DNA of 45,908 bases from CAYLRY01 sp964386535 (GCA_964386535.1 CAYLRY010000023.1:1-45908); one strand, 5' to 3'. Shown: positions 31,972-41,718, counted from the stretch's first letter. The notes: a model not told the origin generated them from the letters alone. Numbers and translations are program-made.

Positions 31972-32526
31972 ATGTCTAGAATAGGAAGATTGCCTATAAT
32001 AGTACCTTCAGGCGTTACGGTAGATATACAAGATAGCCGGGTGACCGTAAAAGGGCCCAAAGGTGAAATTTCTCAGAACTTTGCGCATGGCATGTCAATA
32101 AAACTGGTAAACGATAAATTAGTAGTAGAAAGACCCAGTGATAGTAAGCAGGATAGAGCTTTACATGGTTTAACCAGGTCATTATTGAATAATATGATAA
32201 CAGGGGTATCGAAAGGCTGGGAGAAAAGCCTGGAGATAGTTGGGGTAGGGTTCCGTGCTGAGAAGACTGGAGAAAAAATATTATTACGCGTTGGTTTCTC
32301 TCATACTATAGAAGTTGAGCCGTTACCTGGAGTGTCACTGGCGATTGATGGCCCCAGTCGCGTTAAAGTTACCGGTGTGAGTAAAGAAGATGTTGGTGAA
32401 ATGGCTGCTAATATTCGCGCCATTCGTCCGCCTGATGCTTATAAGGGTAAAGGCATACGTTATGTAGGCGAAACAGTTCGGATCAAACCAGGAAAAGCTG
32501 GTAAAGCTGTAGGTAAGGGGAAATAA
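31972..32526 (+). CDS. rplF: 50S ribosomal protein L6
   Basis: A 184-aa protein with two tandem domains near the factor-binding site. Shows MSRIGRLPIIVPSGV, and the C-terminal PDAYKGKGIRYVGETVRIKP. Its stop overlaps the rplR start by one base. Confidence 0.97.
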   Translation: MSRIGRLPIIVPSGVTVDIQDSRVTVKGPKGEISQNFAHGMSIKLVNDKLVVERPSDSKQDRALHGLTRSLLNNMITGVSKGWEKSLEIVGVGFRAEKTGEKILLRVGFSHTIEVEPLPGVSLAIDGPSRVKVTGVSKEDVGEMAANIRAIRPPDAYKGKGIRYVGETVRIKPGKAGKAVGKGK

Positions 32527-32891
32527 TGAAGACTAATATACCCAGAGTAGCACGTATCAGAAGACACGCGCGAGTTCGCGCAAAAGTTGAAGGGACACCA
32601 GAAAAACCCAGGTTATCGGTTTTCCGCAGCTTAAATCATATTTACGCTCAGGTTATTGATGATAGCAAAGGAATCACCTTAGCGTCAGCATCGACTCTAG
32701 ACCCTGAGATTACCAGTAGCCTGAACGGGAAAGCAAAAAAATCCCAGGCGGAACTGGTTGGTGAAGTAGTAGCCCGGAGAGCTTTAGGTAAGGGAATACA
32801 GCAAGTAGTGTTTGATAGAGGCGGATATAAATACATTGGTAGGGTACAGGCTCTGGCTGATGCCGCTCGAAAACAGGGACTAAAATTTTAA
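32526..32891 (+). CDS. rplR: 50S ribosomal protein L18
   Basis: A 121-aa 5S rRNA-binding protein: RIRRHARVRAKVEGTPEKPR, LSVFRSLNHIYAQVIDD and the C-terminal ALADAARKQGLKF. It overlaps rplF by one base. Confidence 0.97.
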   Translation: MKTNIPRVARIRRHARVRAKVEGTPEKPRLSVFRSLNHIYAQVIDDSKGITLASASTLDPEITSSLNGKAKKSQAELVGEVVARRALGKGIQQVVFDRGGYKYIGRVQALADAARKQGLKF

Positions 32892-32909
32892 GAGGTGGTA
32901 TTAAGACAG

Positions 32910-33461
32910 GTGAAAGAGGCAATTAGTAAGATCGATCCTTCCGGATTAACTCTAAACGATAAATTGGTATATATTAACCGGGTGGCCAAAGTAGTCAAGG
33001 GAGGCAAGCGTCTCAGATTTAGCGCATTGACGGTTACCGGTGACTCTAATGGCCATGTTGGAATCGGGGTGGGTAAGGCCAATGAAGTACCTGAGGCAAT
33101 CAGCAAAGCCGGTGCTGTAGCCAGGAAAAATTTAATCCAGGTGACTCTGAAAGGAACCACCATTCCACATGAGATCGAAGTAAAATACGGGGCAGCTAAA
33201 ATTTTGCTTAAACCGGCAGCTCCGGGGACAGGCGTTATCGCTGGTGGCAGTGTAAGAGCGGTACTAGAATCCGCAGGAATTAAAGACGTTCTTACCAAAT
33301 CAATGGGTAGTTCTAATAGAATTAATGTAGCCAGGGCTACATTATTAGCCCTGAAAAACTTGAAATCACCCGAAATTGAGCTGGAAAAGCGTAAACCAAC
33401 CCCTAAACCGGTTTCCAGCCCGGTAGCAGGACAGGGAGAGGAGGCAGTAACCAGTGGCTAA
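32910..33461 (+). CDS. rpsE: 30S ribosomal protein S5
   Basis: A 183-aa decoding-fidelity protein. Shows VYINRVAKVVKGGKRLRFSA, and GSSNRINVARATLLAL. The start is uncertain: GTG at 32910 has an AGGTGGT box about ten bases upstream and is preferred; GTG at 32895 lies inside that box. The C-terminal Pro/Lys tail is longer than usual. Its last 8 bases overlap rpmD. Confidence 0.95.
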   Translation: MKEAISKIDPSGLTLNDKLVYINRVAKVVKGGKRLRFSALTVTGDSNGHVGIGVGKANEVPEAISKAGAVARKNLIQVTLKGTTIPHEIEVKYGAAKILLKPAAPGTGVIAGGSVRAVLESAGIKDVLTKSMGSSNRINVARATLLALKNLKSPEIELEKRKPTPKPVSSPVAGQGEEAVTSG

Positions 33462-33648
33462 ACTTAAAATTACTCTGGTGAAAAGTGTAAACGGTTACGG
33501 CCCTGATCAGGTAAGCACCTTGAACACACTGGGATTGAAGCGCTTGAATCAATCTGTTGTGAGAGAGGATTCCTTATCTCTAAGGGGACAAGTGACCAAA
33601 GTTAAACATCTAGTTACAGTAGAGGAAGCGTCAGATGCAGCAGAATGA
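33454..33648 (+). CDS. rpmD: 50S ribosomal protein L30
   Basis: A 64-aa protein: MAKLKITLVKSVNGYGPDQ, TLNTLGLKRLNQSVV and GQVTKVKHLVTVEEA. GTG start overlapping the rpsE end; it overlaps rplO by 14 bases. Confidence 0.96.
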   Translation: MAKLKITLVKSVNGYGPDQVSTLNTLGLKRLNQSVVREDSLSLRGQVTKVKHLVTVEEASDAAE

Positions 33649-34078
33649 ATTATATCCGGCACCGGGTTCAAGAAAAAACAAAAAACGCGTAGGACGGGGT
33701 AATGGTAGCGGTCATGGCACATTCAGCGGACGGGGTATTAAAGGGCAAAAATCTCGCTCCGGAGTACAGATTCAACGTGGATTCGAAGGTGGGCAATTAC
33801 CTATTATCAAAAGATTGCCGCGGAAAAGAGGGTTTTATAATCTCTTCAGGGTAGCTTATAGTCCGGTTAATCTGGATGTATTAAATAATTTCACCAGTGG
33901 GACAGAAATAACCCCCAAGATGCTTTTTGAGGCAGGATATATTGACACGTTATCGCGACCGGTAAAGATTCTTGGCGATGGCGAAATTACAAATGCCGTC
34001 ACAATAAAAGCCAACAAGTTTTCTAATGCGGCAAAAGCCAAAATTGAAGCCGCCGGCGGCAAAGTGGAGGAGATTTGA
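33635..34078 (+). CDS. rplO: 50S ribosomal protein L15
   Basis: A 147-aa late assembly protein. The Gly/Arg-rich loop GRGNGSGHGTFSGRGIKGQK and RGFEGGQLPIIKRLPRKRGF are diagnostic. It starts inside rpmD and its TGA overlaps the TTG start of secY. Confidence 0.97.
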   Translation: MQQNELYPAPGSRKNKKRVGRGNGSGHGTFSGRGIKGQKSRSGVQIQRGFEGGQLPIIKRLPRKRGFYNLFRVAYSPVNLDVLNNFTSGTEITPKMLFEAGYIDTLSRPVKILGDGEITNAVTIKANKFSNAAKAKIEAAGGKVEEI

Positions 34079-35394
34079 GCAGTAGACCTACTCAAGCAAA
34101 ACCCAGACTGATCCAGGCGATGATAGACGCCTTCAGCCTACCCGATCTAAGAGGTCGTATTTTATTTACTATCGGAATGTTGATAGCATTTCGTTTTATT
34201 GCTCATATACCACTTCCAGGGGTTGATCTGGTAGCCCTGGAAAGCTTATTTGCTCAAACACCCTTACTGGGCATGCTGGACATGTTCAGCGGAGGTGCTC
34301 TTAGAAATTTCAGTGTGGCAGCTATGGGAGTATATCCCTACATTACTGCATCAATTATAATCACCATACTTCAACCAGTTATTCCACAGTTACAGGCTTT
34401 ATCTATGGAGGGTGAAGCCGGACGGAATAAAATCAACACTATTACTCACTGGCTGACTGTACCGCTGGGAGCTCTGGAAGCTTACGGACAATTAAGATAT
34501 TTACAGAGCCAGGGAATTGTAGGTGATACCGCAGCCATGACTATGGCTACCATGATTATATCTATGATTGCCGGGACTATTTTCTTGATCTGGCTGGGCG
34601 AATTGATCACGGAACATGGAATTGGCAACGGGATTTCTATTATAATATTCGGTGGTATTGTCGCTGGTTACCCTCAAACCATTGGACAGGCTGGTCTACT
34701 TGGAACCAGTAATATATCCGGTTTGATTATTTATGGTATTATCGGCTTGGCAACAATTGTGCTGATTGTTTATTTTACTGAGGCTCACAGGAGAATCCCG
34801 GTACAATATGCCAAGAGCGTGTTTAGGGGTGGGCGCATGTATAAACAATCAGGAGCAACCCACATCCCACTTCGTGTTAACACCGCAGGTATGATACCTC
34901 TCATCTTTGCCATGTCGGTAGTGCTTTTTCCAGGTATAATAGCCAGTTATTTTATGGGACCTGAGAGTGCTCCCAATTTTGCTAATACAATTTATAGGTG
35001 GTTTAGCTCAAACGCTGATTTACCAATCGGCTTATTTTATTGGGGGCTTTATTTCCTCTTGACTATTGGATTTGCCTTCTTTTATACCTATGTAATTTTC
35101 CAGCAACAAGATTTACCAGGAGTCCTACAGAGGCAAAGCGGATTCATTCCAGGTATTCGTCCAGGACCCCAAACGAAAAAATATCTGGACACAGTTATAG
35201 GTCATATTACCTGGGCAGGCGCTATATATCTGGGTGTAGTGGCTATTGTTCCTTTTATTGCCCAAAGTATTACCGGTATTCAGTTAACTTTCTCCAGCAT
35301 GGGCCTGATAATTGTGGTAGGGGTTGTTCTGGATACAATGAAACAACTTGAAGCCCAGCTCGTAATGCGGCGTTATGAAGGCTTTATAAAATAG
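34075..35394 (+). CDS. secY: Protein translocase channel subunit SecY
   Basis: A 439-aa inner-membrane channel with ten predicted membrane segments. Shows FRFIAHIPLPGVD in segment 1, the plug-region MLDMFSGGALRNFSVAAMGV, the loop EAHRRIPVQYAKS, and the C-terminal VMRRYEGFIK. TTG start with GGAGG upstream, overlapping the rplO stop. It works with SecE and SecG, which are not in this window, to export proteins such as the metal-binding lipoprotein here. Confidence 0.97.
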   Translation: MSSRPTQAKPRLIQAMIDAFSLPDLRGRILFTIGMLIAFRFIAHIPLPGVDLVALESLFAQTPLLGMLDMFSGGALRNFSVAAMGVYPYITASIIITILQPVIPQLQALSMEGEAGRNKINTITHWLTVPLGALEAYGQLRYLQSQGIVGDTAAMTMATMIISMIAGTIFLIWLGELITEHGIGNGISIIIFGGIVAGYPQTIGQAGLLGTSNISGLIIYGIIGLATIVLIVYFTEAHRRIPVQYAKSVFRGGRMYKQSGATHIPLRVNTAGMIPLIFAMSVVLFPGIIASYFMGPESAPNFANTIYRWFSSNADLPIGLFYWGLYFLLTIGFAFFYTYVIFQQQDLPGVLQRQSGFIPGIRPGPQTKKYLDTVIGHITWAGAIYLGVVAIVPFIAQSITGIQLTFSSMGLIIVVGVVLDTMKQLEAQLVMRRYEGFIK

Positions 35395-35402
35395 GTGGAA
35401 TT

Positions 35403-36053
35403 ATGTATATAATTTTACTCGGAGCCCCGGGAGCAGGGAAAGGAACTCAGGCAACTTCATTATCCAAGCGGTTGGATTTGGCACATATCGCTTCGGGAGA
35501 TTTATTCCGGCAGGCATTGAATAAAGGGACAGAACTGGGACGACAGGCTAAAGTATATATGGAGAAAGGGCAGCTTGTTCCAGATGATATCACTATTAAA
35601 ATGGTCCTGGAAAGAATCGGTTTACCAGATTGTCAGAAAGGAATAATGCTGGACGGATTTCCTCGCAACGTTGAACAAGCCAGGGCCCTGGATGCCGCTT
35701 TGAAACCACAGAATAAGAAGATTGATAAGGCAGTCTATATTAAAGTCTCACAAGATGAACTGTTAAAAAGGCTTAGCGGACGCTGGATTTGCCGGAATTG
35801 CCAGACACCTTATCATGAAGTAAATTCTCCGCCGAAAATTAAAGGTAAATGTGATAAATGCGGAGGAGAATTATATCAACGAGCGGATGATAACACTGAA
35901 ACCATTAAAAAACGTCTCGAGGTATTTTTCTTAGAGACTGCTCCCCTGATAGATTATTATACCAGGGAAGGTAAGCTCCTTGAGATACAGGGCGAAGGTA
36001 GTATGGATGAAATAACCGAGCGGATCATCCATGCTCTCAAGAACGTAAAATAG
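35403..36053 (+). CDS. adk: Adenylate kinase, zinc-containing lid
   Basis: A 216-aa enzyme that interconverts ATP + AMP with 2 ADP. P-loop GAPGAGKGTQ at 7-16, AMP-binding ASGDLFR and DGFPRNVEQA, and a long LID with four cysteines (CRNC ... CDKC), the zinc form found in many Gram-positive and related bacteria. It lies between secY and map, a conserved order. Confidence 0.97.
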   Translation: MYIILLGAPGAGKGTQATSLSKRLDLAHIASGDLFRQALNKGTELGRQAKVYMEKGQLVPDDITIKMVLERIGLPDCQKGIMLDGFPRNVEQARALDAALKPQNKKIDKAVYIKVSQDELLKRLSGRWICRNCQTPYHEVNSPPKIKGKCDKCGGELYQRADDNTETIKKRLEVFFLETAPLIDYYTREGKLLEIQGEGSMDEITERIIHALKNVK

Positions 36054-36076
36054 AAATATTATATTGTAACGAGTAA

Positions 36077-36826
36077 ATGGGAATAACAATAAAATCAGAA
36101 CGTGAGTTGGACCTGATGCGGAAAGCAGGAAGAATGGTGGCAGAGGTCTTGACTACACTGGCGCATTATATTAAACCTGGTATTAAAACAAGGGAGCTTG
36201 ATATTATTGCAGAAAAAGAGATCAAGAGATTAGGAGGTAAACCTTCATTTAAAGGTTACCGTGGATATCCTGCTAATCTTTGCGTTTCAGTCAATGATGA
36301 AATAGTACATGGCATCCCGGGAGAAAGAGTATTAAAAGAAGGGGATATAGTATCTCTGGATTTCGGCGCTGACTACAAAGGATACCAGGGTGATGCAGCC
36401 AAAACCATAGCAGTAGGAACCGTCGACACAAAAGCCGAAGAATTAATCAAAGCCACTGAAGGGGCATTAATGGCGGGTATCCAGATGGCCATTGCTCAGA
36501 ATAGATTGGGAGATATTTCATCCGCTATACAGCAATATGCTGAATCCAGAGGTTTTTCCGTGGTTCGAGAATATACAGGTCATGGTATCGGACGACATAT
36601 GCATGAAGACCCTTTAATACCCAATTTTGGGCTGCCTGGTACAGGTCCTTTGCTAAAAAAGGGAATGACTTTCGCTATCGAACCAATGTTAAATGCTGGT
36701 GACTGGCGTACAAGGCTAAATAGCAATGAATGGACTGTACATACAGCAGACGGTAGCCTGTCTGCACATTTTGAAAATACCATACTTATTACTGATGGCG
36801 AACCGGAAATATTAACTAGAATCTAG
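36077..36826 (+). CDS. map: Methionine aminopeptidase, type I
   Basis: A 249-aa enzyme that removes the initiator methionine. The metal site is visible: Asp in SLDFGADYKGYQGDAA (two Asp), His in GHGIGRHMHEDP, Glu in AIEPML and Glu in HFENTIL. CVSVNDEIVHGIPG carries the substrate-binding His. A 23-base gap follows adk. Confidence 0.97.
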   Translation: MGITIKSERELDLMRKAGRMVAEVLTTLAHYIKPGIKTRELDIIAEKEIKRLGGKPSFKGYRGYPANLCVSVNDEIVHGIPGERVLKEGDIVSLDFGADYKGYQGDAAKTIAVGTVDTKAEELIKATEGALMAGIQMAIAQNRLGDISSAIQQYAESRGFSVVREYTGHGIGRHMHEDPLIPNFGLPGTGPLLKKGMTFAIEPMLNAGDWRTRLNSNEWTVHTADGSLSAHFENTILITDGEPEILTRI

Positions 36827-36835
36827 CAGGAGTTT

Positions 36836-37054
36836 ATGCCAAAAAAAGAGGCTATTGAAGTAGAAGGTACTGTGGTAGAAGCCTTGCCCAATGCTATGTT
36901 CTGGGTTGAGCTGGCCAACGGACATCGGGTACTGGCTCATATATCCGGACGTATGCGTATGCATTACATAAGAATTTTACCGGGAGACAGGGTGCTAATA
37001 GAATTATCTCCGTATGATTTAGCCAGGGGAAGGATTACTTACCGGCTAGAATAA
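36836..37054 (+). CDS. infA: Translation initiation factor IF-1
   Basis: A 72-aa OB-fold factor that occupies the 30S A site. Shows EVEGTVVEALPNAMFWVEL, HISGRMRMHYIRILPGDRV and SPYDLARGRITYR. AGGAG precedes the ATG. A 156-base gap follows, without a convincing promoter. Confidence 0.97.
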   Translation: MPKKEAIEVEGTVVEALPNAMFWVELANGHRVLAHISGRMRMHYIRILPGDRVLIELSPYDLARGRITYRLE

Positions 37055-37210
37055 AAAAATTGGATTTATGGGTGTTATTTATAGTAAAATATAATGTTGT
37101 GTTTGAAAATTGTGTCAAGTATTGATAAGTCAGTTCAACAATTAAGTGCTGTATCAAGATAGTATTGAATTATTGAGAGCTTAAAGACTGTAAAGGTTGA
37201 GAAATAGAAA

Positions 37211-37324
37211 ATGAAAGTGCGTACATCGGTAAAAACAAGATGCGAAAAATGCAGGATCATAAAACGTCATGGAATAGTCAGAATTATCTGTAATAATCCA
37301 AAACATAAACAGAGGCAGGGCTAG
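37211..37324 (+). CDS. rpmJ: 50S ribosomal protein L36, zinc type
   Basis: Only 37 aa. MKVRTSVKTRCEKCRIIKRH, then VRIICNNPKHKQRQG. The zinc ligands Cys11, Cys14, Cys27 and His32 are intact. It sits in its usual place between infA and rpsM. Confidence 0.95.
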   Translation: MKVRTSVKTRCEKCRIIKRHGIVRIICNNPKHKQRQG

Positions 37325-37351
37325 TTATCAAATGGTCAAGGAGGAGCGTTA

Positions 37352-37741
37352 ATGCCGCGTATTGCAGGTGTGGATATTCCCCGAAATAAGCAAATATGGG
37401 TTTCGTTAACATATTTATATGGTATCGGCCCGACTAACAGTAAAAAAATTTTGGAGAAAGCTAATATTAAGCCCGAGATCAAAGCTGACGCCCTGACGGA
37501 AAACGAGATCAATAAAATCCGCGAAGTAATAGATCGTGAATATGAAGTTGAAGGTGATCTTAGAAAAGAGATCAACCTGAATATAAGACGTCTTATTGAG
37601 ATAGGAAGCTATAGGGGCAGCCGGCATAGAAGAAGTCTGCCTGTCAGAGGGCAAAGAACCAGGACGAACGCACGTACCAGAAGAGGTAGCCGCAAGACGG
37701 TTGCCGGACGCGGGCAGAAACGTGGAGCTACCAAGAAATAA
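37352..37741 (+). CDS. rpsM: 30S ribosomal protein S13
   Basis: A 129-aa 30S-head protein: MPRIAGVDIPRNKQIWVSLT, YLYGIGPTNSKKILEKA, and SYRGSRHRRSLPVRGQRTR. The C-tail is Lys/Arg-rich. AAGGAGG lies before the ATG. Confidence 0.97.
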   Translation: MPRIAGVDIPRNKQIWVSLTYLYGIGPTNSKKILEKANIKPEIKADALTENEINKIREVIDREYEVEGDLRKEINLNIRRLIEIGSYRGSRHRRSLPVRGQRTRTNARTRRGSRKTVAGRGQKRGATKK

Positions 37742-37826
37742 CGGCATCAATATTGGTTGATTTAAGCTGTAGTTTGGTTTTAATAACTTATTAATTTTCA
37801 GTTTACGTTGATTTCAGGAGGATATA

Positions 37827-38213
37827 ATGCCGAAACAGGCAAAAGGACGAAGAAGAGAGCGGAAGTCAGTCGCTAATGGCAAAGCTTTTATACAATCAAC
37901 TTTTAATAATACCATAGTGACACTAGCAGACCCTCAGGGGAATGTGCTTTCCTGGGGCAGCGCAGGTTCTTCCGGGTTCAAAGGATCCCGTAAAGGTACT
38001 CCATATGCAGCACAACTGGCGGCACATGAAGCAGCCAGAAAAGCTATGGAAATGGGATTGCGTCAAATCGAAGTACTGGTAAAAGGACCGGGTAGCGGTC
38101 GCGAAGCAGCTATTCGTTCGCTTCAGAGTTCAGGTTTATATATTACCAGTATAAGGGATATTACACCGGTACCACATAATGGCTGTCGTCCTCCTAAAAG
38201 GCGAAGGGTGTAG
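37827..38213 (+). CDS. rpsK: 30S ribosomal protein S11
   Basis: A 128-aa platform protein: FIQSTFNNTIVTLADPQGN, and TPVPHNGCRPPKRRRV at the end. AGGAGG lies before the ATG; an 85-base gap precedes it. Confidence 0.97.
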   Translation: MPKQAKGRRRERKSVANGKAFIQSTFNNTIVTLADPQGNVLSWGSAGSSGFKGSRKGTPYAAQLAAHEAARKAMEMGLRQIEVLVKGPGSGREAAIRSLQSSGLYITSIRDITPVPHNGCRPPKRRRV

Positions 38214-38222
38214 GGAGCAGAA

Positions 38223-38849
38223 ATGGCAAGATTTATTGGACCAGTATGTAGATTGTGCCGCCGGAGCGGTGACAAATTAATGCTTAAAGGTGACAGATGT
38301 TTTGGGGCCAAATGCGCGGCTGATAGACGCGCCAAACCACCTGGACCCCATGTGGCGCAACGTCGACGCTTGTCTGACAGGGCAATCCAGCTTAGAGAAA
38401 AACAAAAAGCCAAGTATACTTATGGGCTTTTTGAACGTCAATTCAGACGGTTTTTTAAGGATGCCGAGAAGAAAGTAGGTATCACCGGTAACAACCTGGT
38501 GATGTTATTAGAAAGGCGCCTGGATAATGTAATTTATAGGTTAGGATTTTCTGACTCAAGGTCTCAAGCCCGGCAAATAATACTACACGGACATATATTG
38601 GTTAATGACCGGAGAGTGAATGTACCTTCATACCTGGTAAAAGAAAAAGATACCATTAAATGGCGAGAAGGCAGCAAAAAAACAGAATACTATAAAATCT
38701 TGGTTGATGGTATTAAAGCTAAGACCGTGCCATCCTGGTTAACTCTTGATAGAGATAATATTATAGGACAAGTATTAGCTTTACCTACATCAGATATAAT
38801 TGAAGCGAAGTTCGAAACTTCAAGTGTCGTTGAGTGGTACTCTAGGTAA
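38223..38849 (+). CDS. rpsD: 30S ribosomal protein S4, zinc type
   Basis: A 208-aa assembly-initiating protein. Four N-terminal cysteines (VCRLC, then RCFGAKC) form the zinc site kept in only part of the bacteria. The S4 RNA-binding domain shows RLDNVIYRLGFSDSRSQARQ. It lies 10 bases after rpsK. Confidence 0.97.
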   Translation: MARFIGPVCRLCRRSGDKLMLKGDRCFGAKCAADRRAKPPGPHVAQRRRLSDRAIQLREKQKAKYTYGLFERQFRRFFKDAEKKVGITGNNLVMLLERRLDNVIYRLGFSDSRSQARQIILHGHILVNDRRVNVPSYLVKEKDTIKWREGSKKTEYYKILVDGIKAKTVPSWLTLDRDNIIGQVLALPTSDIIEAKFETSSVVEWYSR

Positions 38850-38869
38850 GTTTAATTGGAGGTAGCACC

Positions 38870-39889
38870 TTGTCTCCACTATCTTTACCTCGAATTGAGT
38901 GCATAGAAAGTAGAGGTAATTACAGTCGGTTCTCAGTTGAACCTCTGGAAAAAGGAATTGGCATAACACTGGGCAATTCACTCAGACGAATGCTTCTTGG
39001 TTATTTATCAGGAGCAGCGGTAACGTCTGTAAAAATTGAAGGGATCCAGCATGAGTTTTCAACCATACCTGACGTTAAGGAAGATACCATCGAATTTCTG
39101 CTTAACGTTAAAGAAATAAGGTTTAAAGCTATTTCAGGACATCCAGGAAAATTAATACTCGAAGTAGCTCGTGAAGGTGAAGTATATGCTTCCGATATAA
39201 AACCATCAGAGGATTTCGATATTGTCAACCCGAACCAATATTTGGCTACTCTGGACACCCCTGAAGCTAAACTTAATGTTGAGCTTAACGTTGAATTAGG
39301 TGAAGGTTATAGGCAGGCTGATACCAACGCCAATTTACCCATCGGTGTGATTCCTGTCGACGCTATCTTTACACCGATTAGAAAGGTAAATTTTACCATT
39401 GAACCGGTTCATATAGGGCGTGAAACCAGTCGTGAGCGTATGTATCTGGATGTATGGACTGATGGGACAATCACACCTGTAGAAGCAGTCAGCCGTAGTG
39501 CAGAATTATTGATTCAACAGCTAACACCCTTTGCTTCCTTGGCTCAAACAACTAAGGCACAGGTAGAAAATAAAGCACCTGCCATTGTTATCCCTGATGA
39601 AAAATATAATATGCCAGTGGAGGAATTAGACCTATCCGTAAGAACTATGAACAGTCTTCGACGGGGGGGTATTTCCACTGTAGGAGAATTGGTTACAAAA
39701 GGTGAAAAGGAACTACTCTCCTTAAGAAATTTCGGACAGAAATCCAGGCAGGAAGTCGAGGAACGCCTTAAAACACTGGGGCTATCACTGGCTATTGATA
39801 GCACTAAAATTAAAGACGAAGAAGATATATCCGAATCAGATTTTGAAACTGATGAGGAAGAAGAAATTACAGACGATACGCAAAGCTAG
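38870..39889 (+). CDS. rpoA: RNA polymerase alpha subunit
   Basis: A 339-aa subunit that nucleates RNA polymerase assembly. The N-terminal domain (1-230) shows PLEKGIGITLGNSLRRMLLG; the C-terminal domain shows LDLSVRTMNSLRRGGISTVG and NFGQKSRQEVEERL, which bind UP elements and activators. It ends in a very acidic tail of about 25 residues. TTG start with TGGAGG upstream. Confidence 0.97.
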   Translation: MSPLSLPRIECIESRGNYSRFSVEPLEKGIGITLGNSLRRMLLGYLSGAAVTSVKIEGIQHEFSTIPDVKEDTIEFLLNVKEIRFKAISGHPGKLILEVAREGEVYASDIKPSEDFDIVNPNQYLATLDTPEAKLNVELNVELGEGYRQADTNANLPIGVIPVDAIFTPIRKVNFTIEPVHIGRETSRERMYLDVWTDGTITPVEAVSRSAELLIQQLTPFASLAQTTKAQVENKAPAIVIPDEKYNMPVEELDLSVRTMNSLRRGGISTVGELVTKGEKELLSLRNFGQKSRQEVEERLKTLGLSLAIDSTKIKDEEDISESDFETDEEEEITDDTQS

Positions 39890-39925
39890 CACACTGGATT
39901 TAACAATCTACTAAGGAAGTATAAC

Positions 39926-40279
39926 ATGAGACATAACGTAGTTAGCAAAAAATTTGATAGACCCATAGGCAGCCGGCAAATGATGTTCCGGAATCTCGTA
40001 ACTGAAATGCTGGATCATGAAAAAATAACCACTACCGAACCGAAGGCTAAAGTAATACGCAGCATGACGGAAAGAATGATTTCTCTGGGTAAAACCGGAG
40101 GGCTTCCTGCCAGACGTCAAGCCCTTTCTTTTGTAACGGAAAAACGTGTAGTAGAAAAGCTTTTCAAAGAGATTGGCCCACGGTATAACGACCGTCGGGG
40201 TGGATATACGCGTATTATCAAATTAGGACTCAGGCAAGGCGATGGCGCTTCAATGGTGCAAATTGAACTCGTGAAATAG
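39926..40279 (+). CDS. rplQ: 50S ribosomal protein L17
   Basis: A 117-aa protein: MRHNVVSKKFDRPIGSRQMM, then TTEPKAKVIRSMTERMI and RRGGYTRIIKLGLRQGD. Usual position after rpoA. Confidence 0.97.
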   Translation: MRHNVVSKKFDRPIGSRQMMFRNLVTEMLDHEKITTTEPKAKVIRSMTERMISLGKTGGLPARRQALSFVTEKRVVEKLFKEIGPRYNDRRGGYTRIIKLGLRQGDGASMVQIELVK

Positions 40280-40322
40280 GGGAAAGATGCAAGCCTCCCG
40301 CTGAAATGGGAAAACAAATGAG

Positions 40323-41114
40323 GTGACTGACAATAACACAAAAATAGTAATAGTATTGGAATATAAAGGCACCAATTATTACGGATTTCAATATCAAATC
40401 AACAAACTCACAGTACAGGGAGAGATTGAAAAGGCATTATTTAAGCTAACAGGTGAAAACATAAGGGTAGTAGCAGCCAGCAGAACGGATACCGGGGTTC
40501 ATGCCAAAGGGCAGGTAGCCTGTTTTAAGACCGCTACACATTATGCAAAAACAACCTATATAAATGGTATCAATTATTACTTGCCACAGGATATATCAAT
40601 AAAAGCAGCTTACAAAGTAAATAATGATTTTAACGTCCAGCGTGATGCCGTAAGCAGGGAATATAATTATTATTTATATTCTAGCCTTACAAGGTCGCCC
40701 CTTAAGAAAGAATATACTTACCTTATAAAAGGTGAATTGGATATTGAGGCCATGAACCAGGCTAGCCAGGTTTTAATTGGCGAACATGATTTGGCTTCTT
40801 TTACGACCCAGATAAAACGGTCGTTTATAAAGAGTACTTTAAGAACGGTATATAGTGCACAGGTGAAAAGAAAGGGCAAGCTGGTTATTTTTAATATTGT
40901 AGCTAGATCTTTCTTACCACATCAGGTACGTAATACCGTGGGAACGCTTATCCGTGTAGGAATGGGTAAACTGAACATAGACAATTTTAAATCTATTATG
41001 GAGGCAAGAAAACCAGGGCTTGCAGGTCCTACAGTACCTGCACAGGGGTTATTTTTAATCAGAGTTAATTATCCTCGCCCTTTAGGAGAATATGATGAAA
41101 ACTTACAGTATTAA
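40323..41114 (+). CDS. truA: tRNA pseudouridine38-40 synthase TruA
   Basis: A 263-aa enzyme that makes pseudouridine in the tRNA anticodon stem. The catalytic Asp lies in AASRTDTGVHAKGQ; REYNYYLYSSLTRSP and FLPHQVRNTVGTLIRVG are family motifs. The GTG start has only a weak ribosome site, so the start is less certain. Its end overlaps rplM by about 20 bases. Confidence 0.95.
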   Translation: MTDNNTKIVIVLEYKGTNYYGFQYQINKLTVQGEIEKALFKLTGENIRVVAASRTDTGVHAKGQVACFKTATHYAKTTYINGINYYLPQDISIKAAYKVNNDFNVQRDAVSREYNYYLYSSLTRSPLKKEYTYLIKGELDIEAMNQASQVLIGEHDLASFTTQIKRSFIKSTLRTVYSAQVKRKGKLVIFNIVARSFLPHQVRNTVGTLIRVGMGKLNIDNFKSIMEARKPGLAGPTVPAQGLFLIRVNYPRPLGEYDENLQY

Positions 41115-41607
41115 ACCAACTGATATTAAGCGTGATACACATATCATTGACGCCTCAGATAAAATCTTAGGCCATGTTGCTACCGAGATTGCTTCATTAT
41201 TGATGGGTAAACATAAAGCTATCTTTTCACGTAATACAGATGTAGGAGATTGCGTAACGGTAATCAATGCTAAGAAAGTTCAGGTTACAGGTAAAAAACC
41301 GCAGCAAAAACTGTACTACTGGCACTCCAATTATCCGGGAGGATTTAAGAGCATCACCTATGAAAGATTGATGCAAGCACATCCTGAGCGAATAATATCA
41401 TTTGCCGTGGACGGTATGCTGCCGCATAATCATTTGCATGACAGGATGATGAAACGCCTTAAGGTATATGCCGGGCCAATTACAGCGCAAACTGGCGAAC
41501 TTCAGGAAAAGCCGGTGGTTGCCAAAGTCCAGCCTAAGAAAAAGGTATATATTCGTAATATTCCGGCTGAAGTAAAAATCACTCAGAAAAAAGAGGCCAA
41601 GCGTTAG
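41095..41607 (+). CDS. rplM: 50S ribosomal protein L13
   Basis: An early assembly protein of 170 aa. Shows MKTYSIKPTDIKRDTHIIDA, the ILGHVATEIASLLMGKHKA block and MLPHNHLHDRMMKRLKVYAG. It carries a C-terminal Lys/Val extension of about 30 residues beyond the usual 142. Of two adjacent ATG codons the second is better spaced from AGGAG; the first is at 41092. Confidence 0.96.
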   Translation: MKTYSIKPTDIKRDTHIIDASDKILGHVATEIASLLMGKHKAIFSRNTDVGDCVTVINAKKVQVTGKKPQQKLYYWHSNYPGGFKSITYERLMQAHPERIISFAVDGMLPHNHLHDRMMKRLKVYAGPITAQTGELQEKPVVAKVQPKKKVYIRNIPAEVKITQKKEAKR

Positions 41608-41718
41608 GGATTTCCTGAAGGGAAACAGTATTCTGGTTAATAATGATTCTACATGAAAGATTTTGATAAATTATAGTTAGAAGCCTGATTTAATAGAATA
41701 TAAAGAGGATAGGAATAG